A DNA stretch of 64,000 nt from Pseudomonas mucoides (lineage in GTDB: Bacteria > Pseudomonadota > Gammaproteobacteria > Pseudomonadales > Pseudomonadaceae), in assembly GCF_015461845.1 (NCBI RefSeq), contig NZ_JACOPW010000003.1:310001-374000 (forward strand), in the 5' to 3' direction. Of the stretch, positions 37,406-46,073 are shown in pieces. Below the pieces are notes generated by a model, which saw only the letters and a list, made by a program, of their open reading frames with translations, made no database searches and was not told where the DNA came from. The position numbers were made by a program, and so were the translations under genes. Each line of letters starts with the position of its first letter. The stretch's first letter is position 1.

Positions 37406-37440
37406 AACGCCGTCGGCTTTACAGCTTACGGCGTTTTTTT
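37406..37440 (+). terminator. Intrinsic terminator after spuI
   Basis: Stem AACGCCGT / ACGGCGTT with a 14-nt loop, followed by a run of seven T's, 18 bp after the spuI stop. Confidence 0.9.
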
Positions 37441-37457
37441 ATGGCCGCCTTCGGCGG

Positions 37458-37550
37458 GTCGCGAGCAAGCTCGCGCCCACAGGGATCTATGGCGTACGCA
37501 AAATCTGTGTTTCACATCGATCAACTGTGGGAGCGAGCTTGCTCGCGATG
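37458..37550. repeat. REP pair (GCGAGCAAGCTCGC type), inverted
   Basis: GTCGCGAGCAAGCTCGCGCC at the left and CTGTGGGAGCGAGCTTGCTC at the right, about 42 bp apart, just upstream of the TetR-family gene. Confidence 0.88.
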
Positions 37551-37614
37551 GCGTCCTGGCAGACAACATCAAACCCTGCTCGTACAATGCCCGCTGCCCC
37601 CGCAGGAGACTTCA

Positions 37615-38253
37615 ATGACCCGACTCGCCACTCCACGCAAACCCCGCGCCCGCAGTCAGGCGCGGATCGATTCGATACTCGATGCCGCCCGCACGCTGCT
37701 GGCCGCCGAGGGCGTGGCCAGTCTGTCGATCTACAGCGTCGCCGAGCGCGCGGAGATCCCGCCCTCCTCCGTCTACCACTTCTTCGCCAGCGTCCCGGCG
37801 CTGCTTGAAGCGCTGACGGCCGACGTCCACGCCGCGTTCCGCGCCTGCCTGCAAGCGCCCATCGATCATGGCGCCCTCAGCGGCTGGCGTGACCTGTCGC
37901 GCCTCGTGGAGCAGCGTATGCTGGCGATCTACAGCGAAGACGCCGCCGCCCGCCAATTGATCCTCGCCCAGCATGGCCTGACCGAAGTCACCCAGGCCGA
38001 CCGCCAGCACGACATCGAACTGGGCGACCTGATGCACAAACTTTTCGATCACCATTTCGAATTGCCGAAGCTGCCAACGGACGTGGATGTGTTTGCGCTG
38101 GCGATGGAGCTCGGTGACCGCGTTTATGCGCGCTCGGTGCAGCAGCATGGTCAGATCACGCCGCGGATGGCCGAGGAAGGGATGCGGGTGTTTGATGCTT
38201 ATCTTGGGTTGTACTTGCCGCCGTACTTACACAAGCGCGTTATCCCTGCCTGA
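37615..38253 (+). CDS. TetR-family transcriptional regulator
   Basis: A 212-residue regulator. The N-terminal helix-turn-helix spans about residues 14-60 (RIDSILDAARTLLAAEGVASLSIYSVAERAEIPPSSVYHFFASVPALLEAL), with a basic leader RKPRARSQAR. The C-terminal ligand domain gives no clue to the effector. CAGGAGA precedes the ATG at 37615; the frame is open further upstream through the REP but has no better start. It is convergent with ssuF and stands alone. Its target is not obvious. Confidence 0.88.
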   Translation: MTRLATPRKPRARSQARIDSILDAARTLLAAEGVASLSIYSVAERAEIPPSSVYHFFASVPALLEALTADVHAAFRACLQAPIDHGALSGWRDLSRLVEQRMLAIYSEDAAARQLILAQHGLTEVTQADRQHDIELGDLMHKLFDHHFELPKLPTDVDVFALAMELGDRVYARSVQQHGQITPRMAEEGMRVFDAYLGLYLPPYLHKRVIPA

Positions 38254-38276
38254 TTTTCGCGGGTTTTAATGGCCCC

Positions 38277-38370
38277 ATCGCGAGCAGGCTAACTCCTACA
38301 GTTGATCTTCAGCGCACACAGAATTTGTGTACGACAAAAATCCCTGTAGGAGCGAGTCTGCTCGCGAAGG
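38277..38370. repeat. Diverged REP pair, inverted
   Basis: ATCGCGAGCAGGCTAACTCC and CTGTAGGAGCGAGTCTGCTC, each with mismatches to the commoner forms, about 42 bp apart, between the convergent TetR gene and ssuF. Confidence 0.82.
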
Positions 38371-38396
38371 CCGCACCGCCGATCTCACTGAATAAG

Positions 38397-38612
38397 TTAC
38401 AACTTGGCGATCGACACTTCAGTGGATTTCACAAACGCAATCACTTCACTGCCGACCACCAGTTCCAGCTCTTTCACCGAGCGGGTGGTGATCACCGAAG
38501 TAACGATGCCGGATGCGGTCTGAACGTCGATTTCCGACAGCACGTCGCCCAGTACGATTTCCTTGATCGAGCCTTTGAATTGGTTACGAACGTTGATGGC
38601 TTTGATAGTCAT
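38397..38612 (-). CDS. ssuF: Molybdopterin-binding (TOBE/Mop) domain protein
   Basis: A 71-residue single Mop domain: MTIKAINVRNQFKGSIKEI, then SGIVTSVITTRSVKELELVVGSEVIAFVKSTEVSIAKL, the canonical molbindin pattern. In P. putida the equivalent ssuF closes the ssuEADCBF operon and affects growth on some sulfur sources; its biochemical role, possibly oxyanion binding, is unresolved. The ATG at 38612 is chosen because upstream in-frame sequence is repeat DNA. It lies 107 bp after ssuB, the spacer holding heptamer repeats. Confidence 0.9.
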   Translation of the reverse strand: MTIKAINVRNQFKGSIKEIVLGDVLSEIDVQTASGIVTSVITTRSVKELELVVGSEVIAFVKSTEVSIAKL

Positions 38613-38638
38613 ACGATTTCTCCTGAGGTCGAAATGAG

Positions 38639-38706
38639 CTGCAAGTGGCAAGCTACAAGCAGCAAGTAAAAGCGCTCTGCTTCCTCTTTCCGCTTGAAGC
38701 TTGCAA
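38639..38706. repeat. Heptamer NNNCAAG repeats with an inverted partner, ssuB-ssuF spacer
   Basis: Four consecutive 7-mers, CTGCAAG, TGGCAAG, CTACAAG and CAGCAAG (38639-38666), share CAAG in phase. About 27 bp on, CTTGAAGCTTGCAA (38693-38706) carries the complementary CTTG spacing, so the spacer can fold back. Similar CAAG-phased repeats recur in Pseudomonas intergenic DNA. Confidence 0.7.
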
Positions 38707-38719
38707 CTCGCCGCTGCGT

Positions 38720-39526
38720 CTATTGCGCCCAACGCAATTGCGTAGGCAAGGGTGAAACGGGTTCCGGTTCCGGCGGTTCGCCGGGCTGTGCGAGGACGCG
38801 ATTGAGGACTTCGGTTTCCAGTGCCGCCAGCCGATGCGAGCCGCGCACCCGAGGGCGCGGCAGTTCCACCATCAGGTCGAGGCCGACTTCGCCCTCTTCG
38901 ATCAGGATCACCCGGTCGGCAATCGCCACCGCTTCACTGACGTCGTGGGTCACCAGCAACACGGTGAAACCATGCTTGCGCCAGAGCCGCTCGATCAGTT
39001 GCTGCATCTCAATTCGGGTCAGGGCATCCAGCGCGCCCAGCGGTTCGTCGAGCAGCAGCAAGCGCGGTTGATGGATCAACGCACGGGCCAGCGCCACACG
39101 TTGCTTTTGCCCACCGGACAAGGCCGCCGGCCATTCATTGGCGCGATCCGCCAGGCCGACCGACTCCAGTGCTTCAAGGGCTTGCGCACGCCAGTCGCCA
39201 TTAAGGCCGAGGCCGACGTTGTCGATGACCTTTTTCCACGGCAGCAAACGCGCTTCCTGGAACATCAATCGGGTGTCTTCCCGCGCATCACTCAACGGCG
39301 CAGCGCCGGCGAGCAAGTCACCGCCCGTAGGCTTGTCGAGGCCCGCCAGCAAACGTAGCAACGTACTTTTGCCGCAGCCGCTGCGCCCGACCACCGCAAC
39401 GAATTGGCCCGCCGGAATGTGCAGATCGATCTCGCGCAATACCTGCCGCGAGCCAAAGGTTTTTTGCAGCTTGCGCACCACCAGCGCAATCCCGCGCAGC
39501 AGGCGTGGAGGTTGCTGAGCGGTCAT
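38720..39526 (-). CDS. ssuB: Aliphatic sulfonate ABC transporter ATPase
   Basis: A 268-residue ABC ATPase energising alkanesulfonate import. Walker [17 protein letters not shown], the Q-loop [10 protein letters not shown], signature [15 protein letters not shown], Walker [13 protein letters not shown] and the switch His in [16 protein letters not shown] are intact. A short extension follows the core. The start at 39526 ([10 protein letters not shown]) overlaps the ssuC stop by 4 nt, which fixes both ends. Confidence 0.95.
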   Translation of the reverse strand: MTAQQPPRLLRGIALVVRKLQKTFGSRQVLREIDLHIPAGQFVAVVGRSGCGKSTLLRLLAGLDKPTGGDLLAGAAPLSDAREDTRLMFQEARLLPWKKVIDNVGLGLNGDWRAQALEALESVGLADRANEWPAALSGGQKQRVALARALIHQPRLLLLDEPLGALDALTRIEMQQLIERLWRKHGFTVLLVTHDVSEAVAIADRVILIEEGEVGLDLMVELPRPRVRGSHRLAALETEVLNRVLAQPGEPPEPEPVSPLPTQLRWAQ

Positions 39527-40305
39527 GCCGCACCTCCTTTGACTACCTGATAAGCCGGGTGCCAGCGCAGCCATACGCGTTCAAGTCCACGGGCCGCGAG
39601 GTCGGCCAGTTTGCCAAGCACCGCGTACAGAAGAATCGCCAGCACCACCACGTCGGTCTGCAAAAACTCTCGGGCATTCATCGCCAGATAACCGATACCG
39701 GAACTGGCCGAAATGGTTTCCGCAACGATCAGCGTCAGCCACATGAAGCCCAACGCAAAACGCACACCGACCAGAATCGAAGGCAGCGCACCCGGCAGAA
39801 TCACCTGGCGAAACAGGCTGAAACCAGACAAGCCATAACTGCGCGCCATCTCCACCAGTGCCGGATCGACGTTGCGGATGCCGTGATAGGTGTTGAGGTA
39901 AATCGGGAACAACGTGCCCAGCGCCACCAGGAAAATCTTCGCCGACTCGTCGATGCCGAACCACAAAATCACCAGTGGAATCAGCGCCAGGTGCGGCACG
40001 TTGCGGATCATCTGCACCGAACTGTCGATCAGGCGTTCGCCCCATGTCGACAGGCCGGTGATGAAGCCCAGCACCAGGCCGATGCAGCCGCCGATAGTGA
40101 AGCCCAACGCGGCGCGCCAGCCGCTGATTGCCAGGTGCGTCCAGATTTCACCGCTGCGCACCAGGCTCACACCGGCTTCGATCACGGCGATCGGTGCTGG
40201 CAGGATCCGCGTCGACAACCAGCCCGCCGATACCGACAACTGCCACACCGCCAGCAGCAACACCGGCAACGCCCACGGCGCGAGGTTGTGGATGATTTTT
40301 TTCAT
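39523..40305 (-). CDS. ssuC: Aliphatic sulfonate ABC transporter permease
   Basis: A 260-residue inner-membrane permease with about six hydrophobic segments and the EAA loop [25 protein letters not shown]. It would form the homodimeric sulfonate channel with SsuB. Its start is 8 bp downstream of the ssuD stop and its end overlaps ssuB. Order and spacing match ssuEADCBF. Confidence 0.95.
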   Translation of the reverse strand: MKKIIHNLAPWALPVLLLAVWQLSVSAGWLSTRILPAPIAVIEAGVSLVRSGEIWTHLAISGWRAALGFTIGGCIGLVLGFITGLSTWGERLIDSSVQMIRNVPHLALIPLVILWFGIDESAKIFLVALGTLFPIYLNTYHGIRNVDPALVEMARSYGLSGFSLFRQVILPGALPSILVGVRFALGFMWLTLIVAETISASSGIGYLAMNAREFLQTDVVVLAILLYAVLGKLADLAARGLERVWLRWHPAYQVVKGGAA

Positions 40306-40313
40306 GGCGCGCC

Positions 40314-41462
40314 TCAGCTCCGGGACGCGGCTTTGGGAAGGATGTCGTTGGCGACCATCTCGCCGAACGGGCTGACGTAGTTGGCCCCCTTCGGCAACTC
40401 CGGACGTTGAATGTCCAGATGCGGAAAGAGCAATTCGGCCACGCGGTAAGACTCTTCAAGGTGTGGATAACCGGAGAAGATAAAGGTGTCGATGCCCAGG
40501 TCCGCGTACTCCTTCACGCGGGCGGCCACGGTCGGGCCGTCGCCGACCAATGCCGTACCGGCACCGCCACGCACCAGACCGACACCGGCCCACAGGTTGG
40601 GGCTGACTTCGAGGTTGTCGCGGCTGCCGCCATGCAGGGCGGCCATGCGTTGCTGGCCGACGGAATCGAAACGCGCCAGCGAAGCCTGGGCACGAGCGAT
40701 GGTTTCATCGTCCAGATGCGAGATCAATTTATCGGCGGCTTGCCAGGCTTCGGCGTTGGTCTCGCGAACGATTACATGCAGACGAATACCGAAGCGCACT
40801 GTGCGACCGAGCTTCGCCGCTTTGGCGCGCACTTGCTCGATTTTTTCGGCCACGGCGGCCGGCGGTTCGCCCCAGGTCAGGACCATTTCCACTTGCTCTG
40901 CCGCGAGGTCTTGCGCCGCTTCCGACGAGCCACCGAAGTACAGCGGCGGACGCGGTTGCTGGATCGGCGGATAGAGCAATTTCGCCCCTTTCACGCTGAT
41001 GTGCTGACCGTCGTAATCAACGGTTTCGCCTTCGAGCACGCGACGCCAAATGCGGGTGAACTCCACCGAGGCCTGATAGCGCTCTTCGTGGCTGAGGAAC
41101 AAACCGTCGCCGGCCAATTCGTCCGGATCACCGCCTGTGACCAGATTAAACAACGCACGACCGCCAGACAGACGATCCAGGGTCGCCGCCTGACGCGCGG
41201 CCACCGTCGGGGAAATGATCCCGGGGCGCAGGGCGACAAGGAATTTCAAACGCTGGGTCACCGGGATCAGCGACGCGGCTACCAGCCACGAGTCTTCGCA
41301 GGAGCGCCCGGTAGGAATCAGCACCCCGCCGAAACCCAATCGATCCGCCGCTTGCGCGACTTGTTGCAGGTAACCGTGGTCGACGGCGCGAGCGCCTTCG
41401 GCGGTGCCAAGGTAATGGCCGTCGCCGTGGGTAGGCAGGAACCAGAAAATATTGAGGCTCAT
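40314..41462 (-). CDS. ssuD: FMNH2-dependent alkanesulfonate monooxygenase
   Basis: A 382-residue luciferase-like TIM-barrel monooxygenase that uses FMNH2 and O2 to release sulfite from alkanesulfonates. It opens [38 protein letters not shown] and the phosphate-binding [19 protein letters not shown] match the family. Its reduced flavin comes from SsuE, four genes upstream in transcription order E-A-D-C-B-F. The ATG at 41462 lies 26 bp after the ssuA stop. Confidence 0.96.
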   Translation of the reverse strand: MSLNIFWFLPTHGDGHYLGTAEGARAVDHGYLQQVAQAADRLGFGGVLIPTGRSCEDSWLVAASLIPVTQRLKFLVALRPGIISPTVAARQAATLDRLSGGRALFNLVTGGDPDELAGDGLFLSHEERYQASVEFTRIWRRVLEGETVDYDGQHISVKGAKLLYPPIQQPRPPLYFGGSSEAAQDLAAEQVEMVLTWGEPPAAVAEKIEQVRAKAAKLGRTVRFGIRLHVIVRETNAEAWQAADKLISHLDDETIARAQASLARFDSVGQQRMAALHGGSRDNLEVSPNLWAGVGLVRGGAGTALVGDGPTVAARVKEYADLGIDTFIFSGYPHLEESYRVAELLFPHLDIQRPELPKGANYVSPFGEMVANDILPKAASRS

Positions 41463-41488
41463 GGAGTGGTCTCCTTCAAAGAATCGAA

Positions 41489-42454
41489 TTACTGCGCTTT
41501 CGCAACGGCTGCCGGTGGCGTCCAGATCACGTCTTTGATGCTCAACGGCTTCGGAATCAGCTTGAGCTGGTAGAAGGTGTCGGCGATTTTCTGTTGCGCG
41601 GCGACCACTTCAGGCGTGAGGAACAGCGCGCCATAGCCCTGGCGTTTCACCGAGGTCAGGGTGATGTCGGCCGGCAGACCGAGCAGTGGCGACACCTGTT
41701 GGGTCACGTCTTCGGGATTGGCCTTGGACCATTCACCGACCGCGCGCACTTCTTCGACGAGGGTCTTGATCACCTCAGGATTTTTCTGTGCGTAAGGTTT
41801 GGTCGCGAGGTAGAACTGATGGTTGTCGACGATGCCCTGGCCATCGCGCAAGGTGTGCGCTTGCAGTTGTTTCTCGGCAGCGGCCTGGTACGGGTCCCAG
41901 ATGACCCAGGCGTCGACGCTGCCACGCTCAAAGGCAGCGCGAGCATCGGCTGGCGGCAGGAACACGGTCTGGATGTCGGTGTATTTGAGGCCGGCGTCTT
42001 CCAGCGCACGCACTAACAGGTAGTGGACGTTGGAGCCTTTGTTGAGCACGACTTTCTTGCCCTTGAGGTCCTTCACCGATTTGATCGGCGAGTCCTTCGG
42101 CACCAGGATCGCTTCGCTGTGGGGCGCCGGTGGTTCGTAGGCGACGTAGAGCAGATCGGCGCCGGCAGCCTGGGCGAACACCGGCGGGGTTTCACCGGTC
42201 ACACCGAAGTCGATGGAGCCAACGTTCAGGCCTTCGAGCAGCTGCGGGCCGCCGGGGAATTCAGTCCATTGCACGTCCACGCCTTGGGCGGCGAGACGTT
42301 TTTCCAGGGTGCCCTTGGCTTTGAGCAGCACCAGCGTGCCGTACTTTTGATAACCGATTCGCAACGTCTCGGCTTGAGCTTGAGTAATGGCGCCGAAGGA
42401 CACAGCCGCAACAAACAGAGCGACCAGACCACGACGCAAAATGACAGTGCGCAT
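41489..42454 (-). CDS. ssuA: Aliphatic sulfonate-binding periplasmic protein
   Basis: A 321-residue secreted solute-binding protein with a signal peptide (1-26, ending TQAQAE) and NMT1/SBP-type motifs [47 protein letters not shown] and [17 protein letters not shown]. It captures alkanesulfonates for SsuBC. The ATG at 42454 has a GGAGAG RBS; a GTG at 42490 is open upstream but spoils the signal peptide. Confidence 0.95.
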   Translation of the reverse strand: MRTVILRRGLVALFVAAVSFGAITQAQAETLRIGYQKYGTLVLLKAKGTLEKRLAAQGVDVQWTEFPGGPQLLEGLNVGSIDFGVTGETPPVFAQAAGADLLYVAYEPPAPHSEAILVPKDSPIKSVKDLKGKKVVLNKGSNVHYLLVRALEDAGLKYTDIQTVFLPPADARAAFERGSVDAWVIWDPYQAAAEKQLQAHTLRDGQGIVDNHQFYLATKPYAQKNPEVIKTLVEEVRAVGEWSKANPEDVTQQVSPLLGLPADITLTSVKRQGYGALFLTPEVVAAQQKIADTFYQLKLIPKPLSIKDVIWTPPAAVAKAQ

Positions 42455-42543
42455 AGCGCTCTCCTTTTTGCAGTTGGGTGTTGGCTGCACCTGCTTGGCC
42501 GTTGGCGGCTGAGTAAGGTGAGTGGATCAATGTCGGGTGAGGC

Positions 42544-43137
42544 TCAAATGCTCCAGCGAGCACTCAACAAACGTTCATTCAACAGGTTCGGATCGAGCGG
42601 CTTGGGCCGTCGCGCCATGGCGCTGCAAAACAGGTCCAGCGACTCGTTCAATCGTTGTTCCAGCTCCGGCGCCAATTGCGCCTGGGCACTGCCTTCGCCG
42701 TAAGCGATCTGGCTATCTACCGCAAAAATTCCGTGAAGCATTTCCTGGGCTTTCAGTGCCGACAGCACGGGCTTGAGTGCGTAGTCCACCGCCAGCATGT
42801 GGGCGATGCTGCCGCCGGTGGCCATTGGCAATACGACCTTGTGGGCCAGGGCGCGCTCGGGCAGCAGGTCCAGCACGGTTTTCAGTGCGCCGGAGAACGA
42901 CGCTTTGTAAACCGGTGTGGCGATCAGCAGGCCATCGGCGTTTTCAATCTGTTGCAGCAGGTCGATGACCTTGGGGCTGTCGAAGCGTGCGTGCAGCAAG
43001 TCTTCCGCCGGGAAATCCCGAATCTGGTAACTCACCACTTCTACCCCTTGCTCCTGCAACCAGCGCTGGGAGCGTTCCAGCAGCACCCCGGATCGGGAGC
43101 GTTGGCTGGGACTGCCACCGAGTGAGACGACCAGCAT
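42544..43137 (-). CDS. ssuE: NADPH-dependent FMN reductase
   Basis: A 197-residue flavodoxin-fold reductase supplying FMNH2 to SsuD. The N-terminal phosphate loop [20 protein letters not shown] and the [22 protein letters not shown] segment are typical. It is the first gene of the ssu operon; the upstream 259 bp (43138-43396) hold its promoter region with a CCATAAA/TTTATGG dyad and the lsfA terminator. Confidence 0.95.
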   Translation of the reverse strand: MLVVSLGGSPSQRSRSGVLLERSQRWLQEQGVEVVSYQIRDFPAEDLLHARFDSPKVIDLLQQIENADGLLIATPVYKASFSGALKTVLDLLPERALAHKVVLPMATGGSIAHMLAVDYALKPVLSALKAQEMLHGIFAVDSQIAYGEGSAQAQLAPELEQRLNESLDLFCSAMARRPKPLDPNLLNERLLSARWSI

Positions 43138-43222
43138 TCAGAGGATTCCTTGAACGGTGTTGGCGATTCGCGGTTTGCGATCTCGCTGGGATGGGAGTGA
43201 CCTTAACAGCTGATTGTTATAT

Positions 43223-43260
43223 CCATAAATCATATTTATTCATTTGGTTATGCTTTATGG
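43223..43260. promoter_or_regulatory. Inverted repeat upstream of ssuE
   Basis: CCATAAA (43223-43229) and TTTATGG (43254-43260) form a 7-bp dyad across 24 nt inside a markedly AT-rich stretch 86-123 bp upstream of the ssuE start. That is a reasonable place for a CysB-type LysR activator; which regulator binds is unknown. Confidence 0.5.
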
Positions 43261-43289
43261 AGATATATAAATCAGTGCTTTTCTGGCAT

Positions 43290-43313
43290 AAAAAAAGGCC
43301 GTCGAAACGGCCT
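43290..43313 (-). terminator. Intrinsic terminator after lsfA
   Basis: Read on the minus strand: stem AGGCCGT / ACGGCCT with a TTCG loop, then seven T's, about 84 bp after the lsfA stop. It also insulates the ssu operon from lsfA. Confidence 0.9.
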
Positions 43314-43396
43314 GAAATCCCCTGCTATTGGATCTGGGTTCTGCAGTGCCTGTCAGGGCCTCATTGCGATGGCGATTCAAGCCGCGCAGAAAATGT

Positions 43397-44035
43397 TTAG
43401 CGATTTGGCTGCGGCGTCAGGCGCAGATACGGTTTCACCGTCCGATAACCCTTGGGAAAACGTTGCTTGATTTCATCTTCGTCCTTGAGCGACGGCACGA
43501 TTACCACTTCATCACCGTCCTGCCAGTTGGCCGGGGTCGCCACCTTGTAGTTATCGGTGAGTTGCAGCGAATCAATGACCCGCAGGATTTCGTGGAAGTT
43601 GCGGCCGGTACTCGCCGGGTAGGTGATGGTCAGCCGAATCTTTTTGTTCGGGTCGATCACGAACAGCGAGCGCACGGTCAGGGTGTCGTTGGCGTTGGGA
43701 TGAATCAGGTCGTACAGGTCCGACACCTTGCGGTCGGCATCGGCGAGGATCGGGAAGTTGACGAGGGTGTTCTGGGTTTCGTTGATGTCCTCGATCCACC
43801 GGTGATGCGAGTCCACCGGGTCAACCGACAGGGCGATGGCCTTGACCCCGCGCTGGGAAAATTCGTCCTTGAGCCGGGCGGTGAACCCCAATTCGGTGGT
43901 GCACACCGGGGTGAAGTCCGCCGGATGGGAAAACAGCACACCCCAGCTATCGCCCAGCCATTCGTGGAAACGGAGGGTGCCGGCGCTGGAGTCCTGTTCA
44001 AAGTCGGGGGCGATATCGCCAAGTCTGAGGCTCAT
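43397..44035 (-). CDS. lsfA: 1-Cys peroxiredoxin, sulfate-starvation protein
   Basis: A 212-residue Prx6-type peroxiredoxin that reduces hydrogen peroxide and organic peroxides. The peroxidatic Cys45 lies in HPADFTPVCTTELG and no resolving Cys follows in the C-terminal extension, as in 1-Cys enzymes. LsfA was named in Pseudomonas as a protein induced by sulfate limitation, which suits its place beside ssu. The start MSLRLGDIAP is canonical. Confidence 0.93.
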   Translation of the reverse strand: MSLRLGDIAPDFEQDSSAGTLRFHEWLGDSWGVLFSHPADFTPVCTTELGFTARLKDEFSQRGVKAIALSVDPVDSHHRWIEDINETQNTLVNFPILADADRKVSDLYDLIHPNANDTLTVRSLFVIDPNKKIRLTITYPASTGRNFHEILRVIDSLQLTDNYKVATPANWQDGDEVVIVPSLKDEDEIKQRFPKGYRTVKPYLRLTPQPNR

Positions 44036-44099
44036 GATGCTGCTCCTGGTGAATGCGTGTTGAGCTCGACTTTGCCTGCATCCGAGAATAATTAAAAAG

Positions 44100-44117
44100 A
44101 ATAAATATCGATTTATT
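44100..44117. promoter_or_regulatory. AT-rich dyad upstream of lsfA
   Basis: AATAAAT-ATCG-ATTTATT, perfect 7-bp arms with a 4-nt centre, lies 65 bp upstream of the lsfA ATG in an AT-rich island. It is a candidate operator or promoter element. No other gene is seen in 44036-44327. Confidence 0.5.
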
Positions 44118-44267
44118 TAGATCATAAAGAAATATTAAAGATCTGTTCACTGGACGCGAACAGACAACGCGCCCAACATCGCCCACAAGGTTCGAGAAGG
44201 CCTTGAGTGCTGCAAAAGAGGGGAATTTCGAGGCGGGTTTACGGGGGTGACCCCGCCTTGAAACGCA

Positions 44268-44308
44268 AAAGCCCCGCCGGGCGAGATGCCGGGCGGGGCT
44301 TTTTTTGT
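44268..44308 (-). terminator. Intrinsic terminator after the first OprD-type porin
   Basis: On the minus strand a GCCCCGCC / GGCGGGGC stem with a 13-nt loop is flanked by A-rich and T-rich runs, 20-60 bp after the porin stop. The flanks also allow reading in the other direction. Confidence 0.88.
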
Positions 44309-44327
44309 CTCGGTTACAAGAGCGCTA

Positions 44328-45668
44328 TTACAACAGCGGGATCGAGTAGCTGAGGATCAGGCGGTTTTCGTCCTGGGAGCGAGTGCCCGGCAGGTCAGTG
44401 CGCCACATAGCGTTTTTCCAGGCAACACCAAGGTTCTTCAGCGGGCCGTCCTGAAGGACGTAGGCAACGCTCAAGTCGCGTTCCCACTCGGAAGCGCCGT
44501 TGGCCAACTCGCCACCTTTTGCGTTGACGGTGTCGATGTTGTCACCGCGCAGGTAAACCATACCGGCGGTCAGGCCTGGTACGCCAACCTTGGCGAAGTC
44601 GAACGAGTAGCGTGCTTGCCAGGTTTTCTCGCCGGCACGGCCGAACTTCTGGATTTGCGAATCGGTGATGGTGTAGTTCGACGAACCGTCACCCTGGTTC
44701 AGCCAAGGGAAGTCGCTGCTGCCGTTGCTGACCTGGTAACCGCCACCGAAGGTATGACCGGCAACCGAATACAGGAACAGGCCGCTGTACAGGTTGTTGT
44801 CGACCTTGCCTTTACCGTTTGGCGCGTTGTAGTTGCCAGTGGTGTAGTACAGCGGGTCGTGACCGTTGGCACCGTCGTCAGAGCTGTTGAAGTAACGGAA
44901 ATCCGACTTCAACACGCCCGGGCCGATTGCCCAGTTGTGAACCAGACCCAGGAAGTGTTGCTTGTAGAACTCTTCCAGGTTGCCGTAGTAGTACTGGGCC
45001 GTCAGGTCCTTGGTGATTTTGTAGTCACCACCGGCGTAGATGAACTTGTTGCTGTCGCGGAATTTGGTCCCACGGGAGTTCGCGCCCGAAATGGACATCT
45101 GCTCGTTGTTGCTGGAGTTACGGCCTTTAACGGCTTCGATCTGACCACCGACCAGGGACAGGTCCTTGATCTCGGCAGAAGTGATCTGGCCACCCTGCCA
45201 CGTTTGCGGCAGCAGACGACCATCGTTGGTCACGATGACCGGGTTTTTCGGCTGCAAGGTGCCCAGTTTCAGCTCAGTCTGGGAAACCTTGGCCTTGGCC
45301 GTCAGGCCCAGGCTGGAGAAGTCATCAACCGCTTCGCCGTTGGACTTGCTCGGGAACACAGTGCCGCCGTACGAGGTGGCAGTCGCGCCGTTGGTGCCGC
45401 CGCCCGAATCCAGCTTCACGCCCAACAGGCCGATCGCATCGATACCGAAGCCGACGGTGCCTTGGGTGTAACCGGAGATGAAACGCAGATCGAAGCCTTG
45501 GCCCCACTCTTCGTTTTTGTTCGGACCGGTACCGTCACGGTTATCGGTGTTGATGTAGAAGTTACGCAGCCCCAGGGTGGCCTTGCTGTCTTCGATGAAA
45601 CCAGCGGCGCCTGCTTGCTGCGCCAAAACCCCAACGGCCACAGCGATGGCCAAGGTGGACTTGTTCAT
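44328..45668 (-). CDS. OprD-family outer-membrane porin, copy 1
   Basis: A 446-residue outer-membrane barrel. The signal peptide MNKSTLAIAVAVGVLAQQAG (cleaved near AGAAG) precedes the OprD-family start FIEDSKATLGLRNFYINTD. Alternating amphipathic strands follow, with LPQTWQGGQITSAEIKDLSL and the C-terminal RLILSYSIPLL ending in a hydrophobic residue. Family members pass basic amino acids, aromatic acids or other small solutes. The ATG at 45668 is chosen for the signal peptide. The paralogue at 46074 shares the signal sequence. OprE is a possible orthologue name but is not assigned. Confidence 0.9.
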   Translation of the reverse strand: MNKSTLAIAVAVGVLAQQAGAAGFIEDSKATLGLRNFYINTDNRDGTGPNKNEEWGQGFDLRFISGYTQGTVGFGIDAIGLLGVKLDSGGGTNGATATSYGGTVFPSKSNGEAVDDFSSLGLTAKAKVSQTELKLGTLQPKNPVIVTNDGRLLPQTWQGGQITSAEIKDLSLVGGQIEAVKGRNSSNNEQMSISGANSRGTKFRDSNKFIYAGGDYKITKDLTAQYYYGNLEEFYKQHFLGLVHNWAIGPGVLKSDFRYFNSSDDGANGHDPLYYTTGNYNAPNGKGKVDNNLYSGLFLYSVAGHTFGGGYQVSNGSSDFPWLNQGDGSSNYTITDSQIQKFGRAGEKTWQARYSFDFAKVGVPGLTAGMVYLRGDNIDTVNAKGGELANGASEWERDLSVAYVLQDGPLKNLGVAWKNAMWRTDLPGTRSQDENRLILSYSIPLL

Positions 45669-46030
45669 TGTTTCGCTCCTCATTACTAATGCTTGTGGTC
45701 CTGGTCCTGGGTCGAATGCCCTGGATCCTAAGACGCGCAATTGTTGCCGAGCCTTCTAGGCCGGTCATTTTGGCCGTGCAGGATACACAGCTTCATAAAG
45801 CCAAAAAGAATTTTGTTTTTCTTTTTAATACCGTTTAGGTATATGCCTGCACAGCACAGATCCGAGGTATCGGCATGAAAGCCAATTCCTTGACCTGTTC
45901 TACTTACGAGGTTTTTCAACTAACGCCGGCCACGATGAGGACCGGTCGGAGCCCACTTTAGGTGCCCGTGACAAAAACCAAAAAGAATAAAAAGTACGCA
46001 TAACTGCAGTTATTGGAATATTGACAGGCA
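45669..46030. other. Intergenic region between the two porin genes
   Basis: About 360 bp from the porin-1 start to the porin-2 terminator. The part next to porin 1 is AT-rich (around 45795-45845, including TTTTGTTTTTCTTTTTAATA) and probably holds its promoter. I see no gene, REP or further strong dyad. Confidence 0.6.
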
Positions 46031-46063
46031 AAAAAAAGCCTCGCCAGTTGGCGAGGCTTTTTC
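46031..46063. terminator. Intrinsic terminator after the second OprD-type porin
   Basis: AAAAGCCTCGCC / GGCGAGGCTTTT stem with an AGTT loop and A/T tracts on both sides. It ends porin-2 transcription 11 bp after the stop and would also stop read-through in the other direction. Confidence 0.9.
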
Positions 46064-46073
46064 TGAAAACGTA

